Source: an uncultured Oscillibacter sp. (GTDB lineage: Bacteria > Bacillota > Clostridia > Oscillospirales > Oscillospiraceae). From it: a stretch of 16,109 bases of DNA. How positions within the stretch are numbered: the stretch's first letter is position 1; every line of letters starts with the position of its first letter. Below, one piece after another: positions 6,070 to 13,400 of this stretch. The notes beneath the pieces are model-generated. The model was given only the letters and a program-made list of their open reading frames with translations, did not search any database and was not told the DNA's origin. Position numbers and translations under genes: made by a program. Location of the stretch: positions 1 through 16,109 of the forward strand of contig CAMHBH010000042.1 of NCBI GenBank assembly GCA_946183175.1, read 5' to 3'.

Positions 6070-7563
6070 ATGAATCCTGTCTGCAAGCGAATCCGGGCGG
6101 CGCTGGCGTGTATTCTGTGCGCGGCGGCGCTGGCATTCCCGGCGCGGACGACGCAGAGCGCGGCGTATGCCGTGGACGCGACCGCCGCCGACACCGACGA
6201 CGGCGCGCTGTTCTACGAATACCTGCTCCGGCGGGCGGGGGTGTCGAACGGGGCCGGGTTGTTGTCCGACGCCCGCTCCCGCCTCAGCGACAAGGACAAG
6301 GAACTGTATGACATGCTCAAGGAATTTGTCTCGAAAATCGCAAGCGGCGAACAAACCGAAGCGGTTCTGGTTATCTCCTACGACAACTTTCCCCTGACGT
6401 GGACGGCGGCGGAACTGGGCGTGTCGGATATCTTTTCCCCGCAGGGGGAAGCGGCGCTGTCCGAGAAAATCGAAGAATGCTACAACTACGATACCAACGC
6501 CGTTTTTGACGCGCTTCTTGCGGACTGCCCCTACGAATTATACTGGTATAACAAATCCGGCGAATCGGACGGGGGCGTTGGATTTCGCTACACAGCTTCT
6601 TCTTATTCCGGAACCTCCGCTCGAGTGACGCTCGAATCGGTTCCGACGATGACCATTATTATGAGCGTGTCGCCGGACTACGGGAGCGGCACGACGGTCA
6701 ACCGGGCGCTTCACGCGGGAATCGAGAACATCGTGTCCACCGCGACGGCGATTGTAAACCGGTACGGGGGACGCTCCGACTACGAAAAACTGCTGGGCTA
6801 CTCCACCGAAATCTGCGCCCTGGTGGACTACGACCACGCCGCCGCCGACAGCACGCACACGGCCTACGGCGACCCATGGCAGTTAATCAGCGTATTCGAC
6901 GGCGTCCCCGAGACCAAGGTCGTTTGCGAAGGCTACTCCAAGGCGTTCAAGTACCTCTGCGACCTGAGCGCGTTCGACAGCCCGAACGTGGAGTGCTGTC
7001 TTGTGACGGGCCTGCTGGGAGGCGGCACAGGTGCCGGAGACCATATGTGGAACATTGTCACGATGGAGAACGGAAAGCGCTATCTTGTGGACGTGACCAA
7101 CTCCGACAGCAACGGCGGCCCGGACTACCTATTTCTGAAAGGCGGCACACCGCACAGCCGGAATCCTTCGCAGTACACCTTTTACGACTATTTCGCCTTT
7201 GTCTATGACGGCCAGACCCGGAATCTGTGGGGCGACGAGTTCCTGACGCTCGACACGGCGGACTATCAGCCCCCCGCGTATGCGTATGAGTACGAGATTC
7301 AGAACGTAACCGCAAGCGCCGAGGGCGTCACGGTCGAACTCGCGAACCACTCCGGCCACGGGGCCGCGCTGATAGTCGCGGCCTACGCCGAAAGCGGGCA
7401 ATTCCTCCGGGCCGCCACCGGGAGTACGACCGCCGCCGCGGGCGCGCCGGACAGCGTGACGCTCCCGCTGGACATCACGGGCGCGAGTACCGTCAGGGCC
7501 TTCCTGCTGGACAGCGCCACGCAAAGGCCCCTCTGCCCGAGTAGCCCCTACCCCGCCGGATAA
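6070..7563 (+). CDS. Secreted transglutaminase-like (Cys-His-Asp) protein
   Basis: A 497-aa protein with an N-terminal signal peptide (CKRIR, a hydrophobic Ala/Leu/Cys core, then processing around residues 25-34). The central part carries a transglutaminase-core triad: C286 in VCEGYSKAF, H325 in HMWNIV, and D341 in YLVDVTNSD. Bacterial members of this superfamily are often cysteine proteases or peptide-modifying enzymes at the cell surface rather than true crosslinking enzymes, so the reaction is not assigned. Residues about 410-497 form a beta-rich C-terminal domain, ending in VRAFLLDSATQRPLC, like the tail domains of other secreted clostridial proteins. No SLH repeats or sortase signal are seen. 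AAGGAGGGG lies 5 nt before the ATG. The gene is monocistronic, between a consensus promoter and a strong terminator. Confidence 0.82.
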   Translation: MNPVCKRIRAALACILCAAALAFPARTTQSAAYAVDATAADTDDGALFYEYLLRRAGVSNGAGLLSDARSRLSDKDKELYDMLKEFVSKIASGEQTEAVLVISYDNFPLTWTAAELGVSDIFSPQGEAALSEKIEECYNYDTNAVFDALLADCPYELYWYNKSGESDGGVGFRYTASSYSGTSARVTLESVPTMTIIMSVSPDYGSGTTVNRALHAGIENIVSTATAIVNRYGGRSDYEKLLGYSTEICALVDYDHAAADSTHTAYGDPWQLISVFDGVPETKVVCEGYSKAFKYLCDLSAFDSPNVECCLVTGLLGGGTGAGDHMWNIVTMENGKRYLVDVTNSDSNGGPDYLFLKGGTPHSRNPSQYTFYDYFAFVYDGQTRNLWGDEFLTLDTADYQPPAYAYEYEIQNVTASAEGVTVELANHSGHGAALIVAAYAESGQFLRAATGSTTAAAGAPDSVTLPLDITGASTVRAFLLDSATQRPLCPSSPYPAG

Positions 7564-7575
7564 ACGCTCATTCCG

Positions 7576-7616
7576 CGCCGGAACCGCAAATTTACTCTTG
7601 CGGTTCCGGCGTTTTT
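7576..7616 (+). terminator. Intrinsic terminator after the transglutaminase-like gene
   Basis: A perfect 13-bp stem, GCCGGAACCGCAA (7577-7589) with TTGCGGTTCCGGC (7598-7610), extended by a C-G pair, loop TTTACTC-like, then GTTTTT. Confidence 0.92.
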
Positions 7617-7626
7617 GTGGTTTAAT
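7598..7626 (+). promoter_or_regulatory. Possible promoter for the DegV-family gene, nested in the terminator
   Basis: TTGCGG (7598-7603), 17 nt, TTTAAT (7621-7626). The -35 box is formed by the right arm of the upstream terminator. Spacing is ideal but both boxes deviate from consensus. Confidence 0.45.
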
Positions 7627-7671
7627 AGGGGCAAAATTCAGAACGAGACTGCCTGTCAGGAGGGACAGCCC

Positions 7672-8550
7672 ATGACCCCGAAAAAAATCGCCATTTTAAC
7701 GGATTCCTGCGTAGACCTGTCGCCGGACGTTCTGCGCCGACACAACATTTACACGGTGCCCCTGCGCATCCTCTGCGCCGACGGGGAATACCTCGACGGC
7801 CTCACCATACGGAGCGCCGACGTTTACAGACGCCTCCACGCCGGCGAACTCCCGAAAACGTCCCTGCCTTCTACGGAGAGCCTCGAACAGACCCTCCGGC
7901 AAATCCTCGCCGACGGCTACGACGGCATTATTGGTATCATGGTCTCCAGCGGGATTTCCGGCACTTACAATCTGGTACGCCTCGCGGCGGAAGAGTTGGA
8001 AGCCGACAACAGCGGCGTCGCCATGAGGGTCTACGACACGCTCAGCGGTTCCGTCGGAGAGGGACTGATTGTGCTCCAGATTTTGGAGGACTTGAAAAAC
8101 GGGTACGACTGGCAGGAACTCACCGAACGCCGCATTCCGTTTCTGATTCGCAATACGACGGTGGCCTTCTCCGTGGACACGCTCGAATACCTGCTCAAAG
8201 GCGGGAGAATCGGGAAAGTCACCGCCGCCGCCGGGACGCTCCTGCAAATCAAGCCCCTGCTGGCCTTCTCCCCCGAGGACGGACAGCTACAGTCCGTGGC
8301 GAAAGTGCGGGGCCGGAATCAGGTGATAGGAAAGCTCACGGATTTGATGGTCAAGTACCGGGGCGAACACCGCCGTTACAACCTGGCGGTCGCCAACGGC
8401 GGAGACCCCGCCGGAATGGAACTGCTCCGGGAGAAATTGACCGCCGCCCTGCCCGACTACGGCTTCCTGTGCGACGGGGAAATCAACAGCACATTCAGCG
8501 TCTACATCGGGGACGGCATTCTGGGGGCCGGAATCCAGCTCCTTGACTGA
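7672..8550 (+). CDS. DegV family (fatty-acid-binding, FakB-like) protein
   Basis: A 292-aa DegV protein. The family binds a fatty acid between two alpha/beta domains; studied members (FakB) present it to the kinase FakA for acyl-phosphate formation. Family marks are LTDSCVDLS (9-17), the fatty-acid carboxylate site SSGISGTYN (92-100), and LEYLLKGGRIGK (171-182). The C-terminal INSTFSVYIGDGILGAG also fits. An in-frame start at 7615 would lie in the terminator, so ATG 7672 with CAGGAGGG 8 nt upstream is chosen. No fakA-like gene is adjacent, which is common. It follows its own candidate promoter and is separate from the SASP gene downstream. Which lipid it binds cannot be told. Confidence 0.9.
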   Translation: MTPKKIAILTDSCVDLSPDVLRRHNIYTVPLRILCADGEYLDGLTIRSADVYRRLHAGELPKTSLPSTESLEQTLRQILADGYDGIIGIMVSSGISGTYNLVRLAAEELEADNSGVAMRVYDTLSGSVGEGLIVLQILEDLKNGYDWQELTERRIPFLIRNTTVAFSVDTLEYLLKGGRIGKVTAAAGTLLQIKPLLAFSPEDGQLQSVAKVRGRNQVIGKLTDLMVKYRGEHRRYNLAVANGGDPAGMELLREKLTAALPDYGFLCDGEINSTFSVYIGDGILGAGIQLLD

Positions 8551-8672
8551 CACGGGTTTCCTTTACGTGCGCGATTTTCCATACGAACGGGGGCATATTC
8601 CGCTCGCTTCGTGCCAAACTATGCGGGCGATACCCAATCGCAAACACGACACGAACCAAGAAGGAGACTACC

Positions 8673-8897
8673 ATGTCTAATCAGAGTTTCGATAAGGAAA
8701 GCAACAGCAGTAGCAAGAACCGCCTCAACATCCCGGAGGCCCGCGCGGCTATGGACCGCTTCAAGATGGAAGCGGCGGCGGAAGTGGGCGTAGACCTCAA
8801 GGACGGCTACAACGGCGATTTGACCAGCCGCGAGGCCGGCTCCGTCGGCGGGCAGATGGTCAAGAAGATGGTCGAATCTTACGAGAAGTCGCTGTAA
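8673..8897 (+). CDS. Alpha/beta-type small acid-soluble spore protein
   Basis: A 74-aa DNA-binding spore protein that coats and protects forespore DNA and is degraded at germination. The family signature is present: EARAAMDRFKMEAAAEVGV (22-40), containing the GPR protease site around MEAAAEVGV, and then LTSREAGSVGGQMVKKMVESY (50-70). The Ser/Asn-rich N-terminus is slightly extended compared with Bacillus SspA. AAGGAGA precedes the ATG. The 122-bp upstream gap should hold a forespore (SigG) promoter; the only weak match is GCGAT (8571-8575), 18 nt, CATATTC (8594-8600), which I do not consider good enough to list. Confidence 0.95.
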   Translation: MSNQSFDKESNSSSKNRLNIPEARAAMDRFKMEAAAEVGVDLKDGYNGDLTSREAGSVGGQMVKKMVESYEKSL

Positions 8898-8927
8898 GCG
8901 GCGGCCTGACGATATCGCGCCTTGCGG

Positions 8928-8960
8928 CGGGGGCCGGTTCCACGGAATCGGCCCCCGTTT
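8928..8960 (+). terminator. Intrinsic terminator after the SASP gene
   Basis: CGGGGGCCGGTTCC (8928-8941) pairs with GGAATCGGCCCCCG (8944-8957) with one wobble, a 2-nt loop region and a short TTT tail. Confidence 0.8.
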
Positions 8961-9037
8961 CCGCATGGTTGAAAGTCACAAAAACACCTCTGAAAATACT
9001 GCAAAATCACGAATTTTCGGCGTCGAAACGCCTGTGC

Positions 9038-9066
9038 TTGACAATTCCGGCGTAAAATGATACAAT
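9038..9066 (+). promoter_or_regulatory. Promoter of the antiterminator-PTS operon
   Basis: TTGACA (9038-9043), a 17-nt spacer and TACAAT (9061-9066). The start would be near 9073, about 12 nt before the RNA antiterminator element. Confidence 0.82.
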
Positions 9067-9084
9067 TCGTTCACAAATTCCGTT

Positions 9085-9114
9085 GGAATGTTACCGGCCT
9101 GTCCGGGCTTGACC
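9085..9114 (+). promoter_or_regulatory. Ribonucleic antiterminator (RAT) element
   Basis: The 30-nt stretch begins GGAATGTTACCGG and ends CCGGGCTTGACC. It matches the BglG/SacY/LicT RAT pattern GG..TGTTACTG...CAGGC..GACC, with paired CCGG/CCGG arms and internal loops. Its last bases form the left arm of the following terminator, so antiterminator binding would block termination. Confidence 0.85.
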
Positions 9115-9158
9115 AACTCTGTCCGACTTCCTGTGGGCGGGGGTGGTTTGTTTTTTAT
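9112..9158 (+). terminator. RAT-controlled terminator in the operon leader
   Basis: ACCAACTCTGTCC (9112-9124) pairs with GGGCGGGGGTGGT (9135-9147), with G-U pairs and one mismatch, followed by TTTGTTTTTT. It overlaps the RAT element by three bases, making the two folds exclusive. Confidence 0.75.
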
Positions 9159-9174
9159 TGAGGAGGCGAAGGGG

Positions 9175-10023
9175 TTGCGGGTCAAGAAAGTCATCAACAA
9201 CAACATCCTTTGCGTCATCGACAGCCACAATCAGGAACTGATTGTGACCGGGAAGGGCCTCGGCTTCCGCCGCCACCCGGGGGAGTTCATCGACCCGGCG
9301 CGCGTGGAGAAGACCTACCGCATGGAGAGCCGCGACAAACAACGGAAATTGCGCGAACTCGTCGAACAGATTCCCATCGAACACCTCGAACTCACCGAAG
9401 AACTGATTGCCGACATCAAACAACATATTTCCGGCCCCCTCAACGAATCCCTTCTCATCACGCTGGCAGACCACATCAGTTTCGCCATACGCCGCAAGCA
9501 GGAGGGTATCACGTTCCAGAACCCGTTAGAGGGCGATATCATCTGTTATTACCCGACGGAGTACGGCCTTGCACAGCACTGCGTGCGGGTCGTGCGGGAG
9601 CGTACCGGAATCGACCTCAGCGACAGCGAGGCCTCCTTCATCGCCCTGCACATCGTCAACGCCGAACTCAACACCGATATGAGCGAGATGTACGACATCA
9701 CGCGCCTGATAGAAGGCGCGTTGCAGGTCGTGGAATACTACTACCAGCGCACGTTCGACCGCGAATCGCTGGACTTCAACCGCTTCGTCGTACATCTGCG
9801 CTACTTCGCGCAACGCCTCTTTCAGGGGAAGTCCCTGGAAGACGGGGATTCCGAACAGGACGAGCAATTCCGGCAAATGATTATCCGGAGTTGCGCGACA
9901 CACTACAAGTGTGCCCGGCACATCGCGGAGTATGTGAAAAAGACGTGGCACCGGGACTTGTCCGACGAGGAGCTCATGTACCTGACCATCCACCTGAAGC
10001 GTATCAACGCCGACCGGAAGTAA
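9175..10023 (+). CDS. BglG/LicT-family transcription antiterminator
   Basis: A 282-aa RNA-binding antiterminator. Residues 1-56 are the CAT RNA-binding domain (VKKVINNNILCVID, GKGLGFRRHPGEFID); PRD1 covers about 65-170 and PRD2 about 171-282. The four PRD phospho-histidines are visible at H100 (LADHISFAIRR), H159 (IALHIVNAE), H207 (FVVHLRYFAQRL) and H273 (LTIHLKRI), at or near the LicT positions. The start is TTG 9175 with GAGGAGG 8 nt upstream; an in-frame ATG at 9088 is rejected because it lies in the RAT element and would add a segment foreign to the family. It probably binds the RAT just upstream and so controls its own gene and the following permease, with PRD phosphorylation by HPr and EII adjusting activity. 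The subgroup (LicT-like or GlcT-like) is not certain. Confidence 0.93.
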   Translation: MRVKKVINNNILCVIDSHNQELIVTGKGLGFRRHPGEFIDPARVEKTYRMESRDKQRKLRELVEQIPIEHLELTEELIADIKQHISGPLNESLLITLADHISFAIRRKQEGITFQNPLEGDIICYYPTEYGLAQHCVRVVRERTGIDLSDSEASFIALHIVNAELNTDMSEMYDITRLIEGALQVVEYYYQRTFDRESLDFNRFVVHLRYFAQRLFQGKSLEDGDSEQDEQFRQMIIRSCATHYKCARHIAEYVKKTWHRDLSDEELMYLTIHLKRINADRK

Positions 10024-10095
10024 TGCCGAAAATTACCGCTACGGCGGTTTTGAATAGAGCAGGAAAGGAAACTGTATGTAAAGGGAGGAAATTTT

Positions 10096-12240
10096 GTGAA
10101 AGACCAAATCTTTGGCGTACTGCAGAGGGTTGGGCGCTCGTTCATGCTGCCCATCGCCCTCCTGCCCGCCGCCGGACTGCTGCTCGGTATCGGCAGTTCG
10201 TTCACCAACGCCACCATGCTGGAGGCCTACCACCTGACCGGCGTCATCTACCCGGGCAGCGCGATTTACACGCTCCTGGACATCATGAACCAGTGCGGCA
10301 ACGCGATATTCGGCAACCTGGCGCTGTTGTTCGCCATGGGCGTCGCAATCGGTATGGCAAAGCGCGAGAAGGACGTTGCCGCCCTTTCCGGTGCCATTGC
10401 CTATATCGTCATGAACACGTCCATCTCCGCCATGATTACCGCCCGGGGCGGCGTGGAGGCTATGGCCGCCAACTCCACCACGTCCATGCTCGGCATTACT
10501 ACCCTGCAAATGGGCGTCTTCGGCGGTATCATCGTCGGACTGGGCGTCGCCGCGCTCCACAACCGTTTCTACAAGATTGAGCTCCCGCAGGTGCTCTCCT
10601 TCTTCGGCGGTACGCGCTTCGTGCCGATTGCCTCGACGGCGGTCTTTCTGCTGGTCGGCGTGGTCATGTTCTTCGTGTGGCCCATCATCCAGACGGGCAT
10701 CGCCGCGCTGGGCGGACTGGTGCTCAAGTCCGGCTACATCGGCACCTGGATTTACGGCATTATCGAGCGCGCCCTGATTCCCTTCGGCCTCCACCACGTC
10801 TTCTACATGCCCTTCTGGCAGACGGCCATGGGCGGCGAGATGGAAGTCAACGGCGCACTCGTACAGGGCGCGCAAAACATCTTCTTCGCCGAGCTTGCCA
10901 ACAGCGGCAGTATCGAACACTTCTCCGTATCCGCCACGCGCTTTATGGCCGGCAAGTTCCCGTTCATGATTTTCGGTCTCCCCGGCGCGGCGCTGGCCAT
11001 GTACCGCTGCGCGAAACCCGAAAAGAAACAGGTCGCCGGCGGCCTCCTGATTTCCGCCGCCCTGACCGCTATGCTGACCGGAATCACGGAACCCATTGAG
11101 TTTACGTTCCTGTTCGTGGCCCCCCTGATGTACGCCGTCCACTGCGTCTACGCGGGCCTCTCCTACATGCTCATGCACATTTTCAACGTCGGCGTGGGCA
11201 TGACGTTCTCCGGCGGCCTCATCGACCTGACGCTGTTCGGCATTTTGCAGGGCAACGCGAAAACAAGCTGGATTTGGGTCGTCATCGTGGGTATTGTGTA
11301 CTTCTTCGTCTACTACTTCACGTTCTACTTCATGATTACCAAGATGGACCTCAAGACCCCCGGTCGCGAGGCCGACGACGAGGAAACCAAGCTCTTCACC
11401 CGTTCCGACTTCAAGGCCAAGACCGGAATCGGCCCCGACGGCAAACCCACTGGTTCCGGCGGCTTCTCCGACCCGACTTCCGCCATGATTCTCAAGGGCC
11501 TGGGCGGCAAGAAGAACCTCTCGGACGTGGACTGCTGCGCAACCCGCCTGCGCGTCACGGTCATCGATTCCAGTAAGGTTTCCGACGCGGTGCTGAAACA
11601 GTCGGGCGCTTCCGGCGTCATCCACAAGGGCAACGGCGTGCAGGTCATCTACGGCCCGCAGGTGGCGGTTATCAAGTCCAACCTCGAGGACTTCATGGAC
11701 ACCCCCGAGGCCGATATGGTCGACACGGCGTCCATCGACGCCCCCGCCGCCGACGATAAGCCCAAGAGCAAAGAGAAAATGAAGGATTCCACGTTGTCCG
11801 CCCACATGAACGGCACCGTAGTTCCGATGGAGAAGGTACAGGACGAGGCGTTCGCGCAGTGCGCGCTCGGACAGGGCGTCGCGATTGAGCCGTCGGAAGG
11901 CCGCCTCTACAGCCCCGTCAACGGCGTCGTCGAGAACATCTTCGACACCAAGCACGCAATCGGCATTCTGGCCGACGACGGTGCAGACGTCCTCCTGCAC
12001 ATCGGCATTGATACCGTCAAGCTCAACGGGCAGTATTTCAAAGTCAACGTCGCGGAAGACCAGCCCGTGAAGAAGGGCGACTTGCTCATCACGTTCGACA
12101 TGGACGCCATCAAGAAGGCGGGCTACCTGCTCACTACGCCCATGATTATCTGCAATACCGACGAGTACAGCGCCGTCAAGCCGATTCTTTCCGGGGGCGA
12201 AGTCGCGGTAGGCACGCCGATTCTGGAAGTCAAGGGATAA
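10096..12240 (+). CDS. ptsG: PTS EIICBA permease, glucose family
   Basis: A 714-aa membrane permease that imports and phosphorylates a hexose or glucoside at the cost of PEP. Residues 1-420 are EIIC with about ten membrane segments and the conserved GITEPIEFTF; FGLHHVFYMPFWQT is typical of the glucose/alpha-glucoside branch. EIIB (about 455-540) has phospho-Cys481 in CATRLRVTV. EIIA (about 575-710) has H620 and phospho-H635 in VLLHIGIDTV. Linkers are charged and Pro/Gly-rich. All three domains are intact. GTG 10096 is preceded by AAGGGAGG. It lies 72 nt after the antiterminator gene; the gap has a small ACCGC-TACG-GCGGT hairpin followed by TTTTG that could lower read-through. Glucose is the best guess, but maltose/alpha-glucosides or N-acetylglucosamine relatives cannot be excluded by eye. 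Confidence 0.93.
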   Translation: MKDQIFGVLQRVGRSFMLPIALLPAAGLLLGIGSSFTNATMLEAYHLTGVIYPGSAIYTLLDIMNQCGNAIFGNLALLFAMGVAIGMAKREKDVAALSGAIAYIVMNTSISAMITARGGVEAMAANSTTSMLGITTLQMGVFGGIIVGLGVAALHNRFYKIELPQVLSFFGGTRFVPIASTAVFLLVGVVMFFVWPIIQTGIAALGGLVLKSGYIGTWIYGIIERALIPFGLHHVFYMPFWQTAMGGEMEVNGALVQGAQNIFFAELANSGSIEHFSVSATRFMAGKFPFMIFGLPGAALAMYRCAKPEKKQVAGGLLISAALTAMLTGITEPIEFTFLFVAPLMYAVHCVYAGLSYMLMHIFNVGVGMTFSGGLIDLTLFGILQGNAKTSWIWVVIVGIVYFFVYYFTFYFMITKMDLKTPGREADDEETKLFTRSDFKAKTGIGPDGKPTGSGGFSDPTSAMILKGLGGKKNLSDVDCCATRLRVTVIDSSKVSDAVLKQSGASGVIHKGNGVQVIYGPQVAVIKSNLEDFMDTPEADMVDTASIDAPAADDKPKSKEKMKDSTLSAHMNGTVVPMEKVQDEAFAQCALGQGVAIEPSEGRLYSPVNGVVENIFDTKHAIGILADDGADVLLHIGIDTVKLNGQYFKVNVAEDQPVKKGDLLITFDMDAIKKAGYLLTTPMIICNTDEYSAVKPILSGGEVAVGTPILEVKG

Positions 12241-12291
12241 TCCTTGCCACCCGCAAGGGAAAATACTTTCCAGAGCCCGAAATAACGTAGT

Positions 12292-12337
12292 AAAAAACGG
12301 GACTGTCTGTCGAAAAGACGGACAGTCCCGTTTTTTT
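12292..12337 (+). terminator. Intrinsic terminator after the PTS gene
   Basis: AAAAAACGGGACTGTC pairs with GACAGTCCCGTTTTTTT, extended inward by GTC/GAC around GAAAA. It has A- and T-runs on both sides, so it could also act on the minus strand. Confidence 0.93.
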
Positions 12338-12356
12338 GCGTGGATTTCAGTTTCGT

Positions 12357-12420
12357 TTAAGCAAGCGGGAGTATGCGGTAGCGTTCCTTGCGTTCGGGGA
12401 ATTTGCCAGCGTTGGCGACC
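12357..12420 (-). pseudogene. Possible 3' gene remnant on the minus strand
   Basis: Read on the minus strand the stretch ends VANAGKFPERKERYRILPLA then TAA (12359-12357), with codons strongly GC-rich at the third position as in the real genes here. No start or SD is visible and upstream it runs into arginine-rich sequence antisense to the ORF at 12452. It may be the end of a gene broken by the insertion at this spot. Low confidence: 21 codons are too few to be sure. Confidence 0.22.
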
Positions 12421-12451
12421 TGAAAGGGGGGCGACGCTCTCACGCTCTCAA

Positions 12452-12541
12452 ATGTACGACTACGGACACATGAGCGAAATCGAACGCGAAGCCTGTGAGC
12501 ATGCGGCGGCAATGATGGCCAGCCACGGTGCGCCCGGATAG
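12452..12541 (+). pseudogene. Short ORF interrupted by a group II intron remnant
   Basis: ATG 12452 (or ATG 12470, MSEIEREACEHAAAMMASH) runs to TAG 12539-12541. The last five codons are read from the intron 5' end (GTGCGCCC...), so the native gene would have continued in an exon that is no longer contiguous. About 25 codons of upstream exon remain. Product not recognised; no convincing SD is seen. The 12338-12451 stretch before it has no other recognisable gene. Confidence 0.35.
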
Positions 12542-12663
12542 GGCGTTAAGCAAAGTAGTGTGAGGCGCTACCCCGCAGGATAAGCGGGAAACAACCTGTC
12601 TGACCGAAAAGCGAAAGTCGGCACGGGAACACAGCACAGGAAAGCGGCAAGTCGCCTAAGGAC
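12528..12663 (+). mobile_element. Truncated group II intron: 5' end of domain I only
   Basis: Starts with GTGCGCCCGGATAGGGCGTT, the conserved 5' terminus of mitochondrial-like (Ll.LtrB-type) bacterial group II introns, and follows that intron block by block: AAGCAAAGTAGTGTGAGG, CGCTAC, GGATAAGCGGGAAACAACC, TGACCGAAAAGCGAAAGTCGG, CACGGGAACACAGCAC, GGAAAGCGGCAAGT, CGCCTAAGGAC. Visible stems: CGCCC/GGGCG (12531-12545), CCCGC/GCGGG, CCGA/TCGG and CCTGT/ACAGG. After about 12663 the similarity stops and open coding sequence begins. No reverse transcriptase/maturase ORF, domain V or 3' end (AY) is present in the window, so it cannot splice or move on its own. The comparison with Ll.LtrB is from memory. 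Confidence 0.85.
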
Positions 12664-12711
12664 GAAGCGCACAATCTGGAAAGCAAAGTCCGCGCCGCGC
12701 TGACGGAACGG

Positions 12712-13098
12712 TTGAGCTACGATTCGCTTTACCAGACATTAAAGGAACTCCCGAACGAGATACCGAAAGCGGAGCGGCCTTTGATTGAGCCGCTAATCGC
12801 CGACACGCAAAAGGCGGGGTTCGCGTTCTTTCAGCGGCTTTACGGGCAAATCCGGCAACATCTGGAACGGGAACAGCGGGAAATGCGGGACACGGAACGC
12901 TTTTCTTTCGACGCCGACGCGGTTTCCATGTCGTTGCTGTACGACCTGACGAAAACCGTGCGGAGCCTTTCGGAACGCGTGGAAATCCTGTCGGCGGAAA
13001 CGCCCGCCGAGGTTTCCGAAACGCTGGACGATATGGGCTGTATGCTGAAGGCTTGCTCGTTCATCATTCGCAAACGCGATAGAGGAATTGCAACATGA
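12712..13098 (+). CDS. Unrecognised protein, possibly 5'-truncated
   Basis: A 128-aa, highly charged and apparently all-helical protein; not recognised. The only start in the usual set is TTG 12712 with no good SD. The frame is open upstream to 12604, through the edge of the group II intron remnant, with no ATG, and the upstream residues (SPKDEAHNLESKVRAALTER) look like ordinary helical coding sequence. This suggests the gene lost its 5' part when the intron decayed or was deleted. The stop TGA overlaps an ATG at 13095 (ATGA). Codon choice (GGG, CGG, TTG more frequent) differs from the neighbouring PTS gene, which suggests a foreign origin. Confidence 0.5.
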   Translation: MSYDSLYQTLKELPNEIPKAERPLIEPLIADTQKAGFAFFQRLYGQIRQHLEREQREMRDTERFSFDADAVSMSLLYDLTKTVRSLSERVEILSAETPAEVSETLDDMGCMLKACSFIIRKRDRGIAT

Positions 13099-13137
13099 AA
13101 CGACTGATGGAGATTCTCAAAACGAACGGAGCAGATT

Positions 13138-13383
13138 ATGGCGGAGTGCATGGACGAAAAGAGCGGCCTGAAATGGAAGGGCGCGGACACGGGCTTTTAC
13201 GGGTTCGACGACTTCATGAAGGACGCGAAAAAGGCCGACCCGTCCCTGTACCAGTCCGCCGAGGAAAAAGCGGAGGCCGCCAAGACTGCGGAGGCGGCGA
13301 AAAACGCGCCGAAGTTCACTTCTCCCACTGCGCAACCCGCGAGCGGCGGCAAGTCCGCACCCCCGCCGCCCATTATTTTCTGA
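13138..13383 (+). CDS. Small unrecognised protein, Ala/Lys-rich with proline tail
   Basis: An 81-aa soluble protein: MDEKSGLKWKGADTGFYGF and FDDFMKDAKKADPSLY at the N-terminus, a repetitive AEEKAEAAKTAEAAKN helix in the middle (41-56), and a Ser/Pro-rich end PPPPIIF. ATG 13138 has GGAG 8 nt upstream. A shorter start at 13095, overlapping the previous stop and with GAGAGGAATT before it, opens a different frame (MKRLMEILKTNGADYGG) that reads on antisense-like to this gene. It lies 17 bp before the capsid-like gene, and small proteins of this kind often precede capsid genes in phage structural modules; function is not assigned. Confidence 0.5.
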   Translation: MAECMDEKSGLKWKGADTGFYGFDDFMKDAKKADPSLYQSAEEKAEAAKTAEAAKNAPKFTSPTAQPASGGKSAPPPPIIF

Positions 13384-13400
13384 TGAAAGCATGATGACGA

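Noticed and set aside
7615..7671. GTG start for the DegV gene
   Set aside because: It begins in the tail of the upstream terminator; ATG 7672 has a good SD and matches the family N-terminus.
8571..8600. Forespore SigG promoter for the SASP gene
   Set aside because: Only a partial match (GCGAT, 18 nt, CATATTC); the -35 does not fit the consensus well enough to list.
9088..9174. Upstream ATG start for the antiterminator gene
   Set aside because: The ATG lies inside the RAT element and the added residues run through the terminator; TTG 9175 with GAGGAGG gives the family length.
10039..12000. A 653-codon open frame on the minus strand opposite the PTS gene
   Set aside because: It is antisense to a fully recognised EIICBA, is rich in His, Glu, Asp, Gly and Val as expected from antisense of GC-rich codons, and has no family signature.
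13095..13394. 99-codon ORF as a separate gene
   Set aside because: Beyond the first 15 codons it is an out-of-frame, Arg/Gly-rich reading of the gene at 13138.
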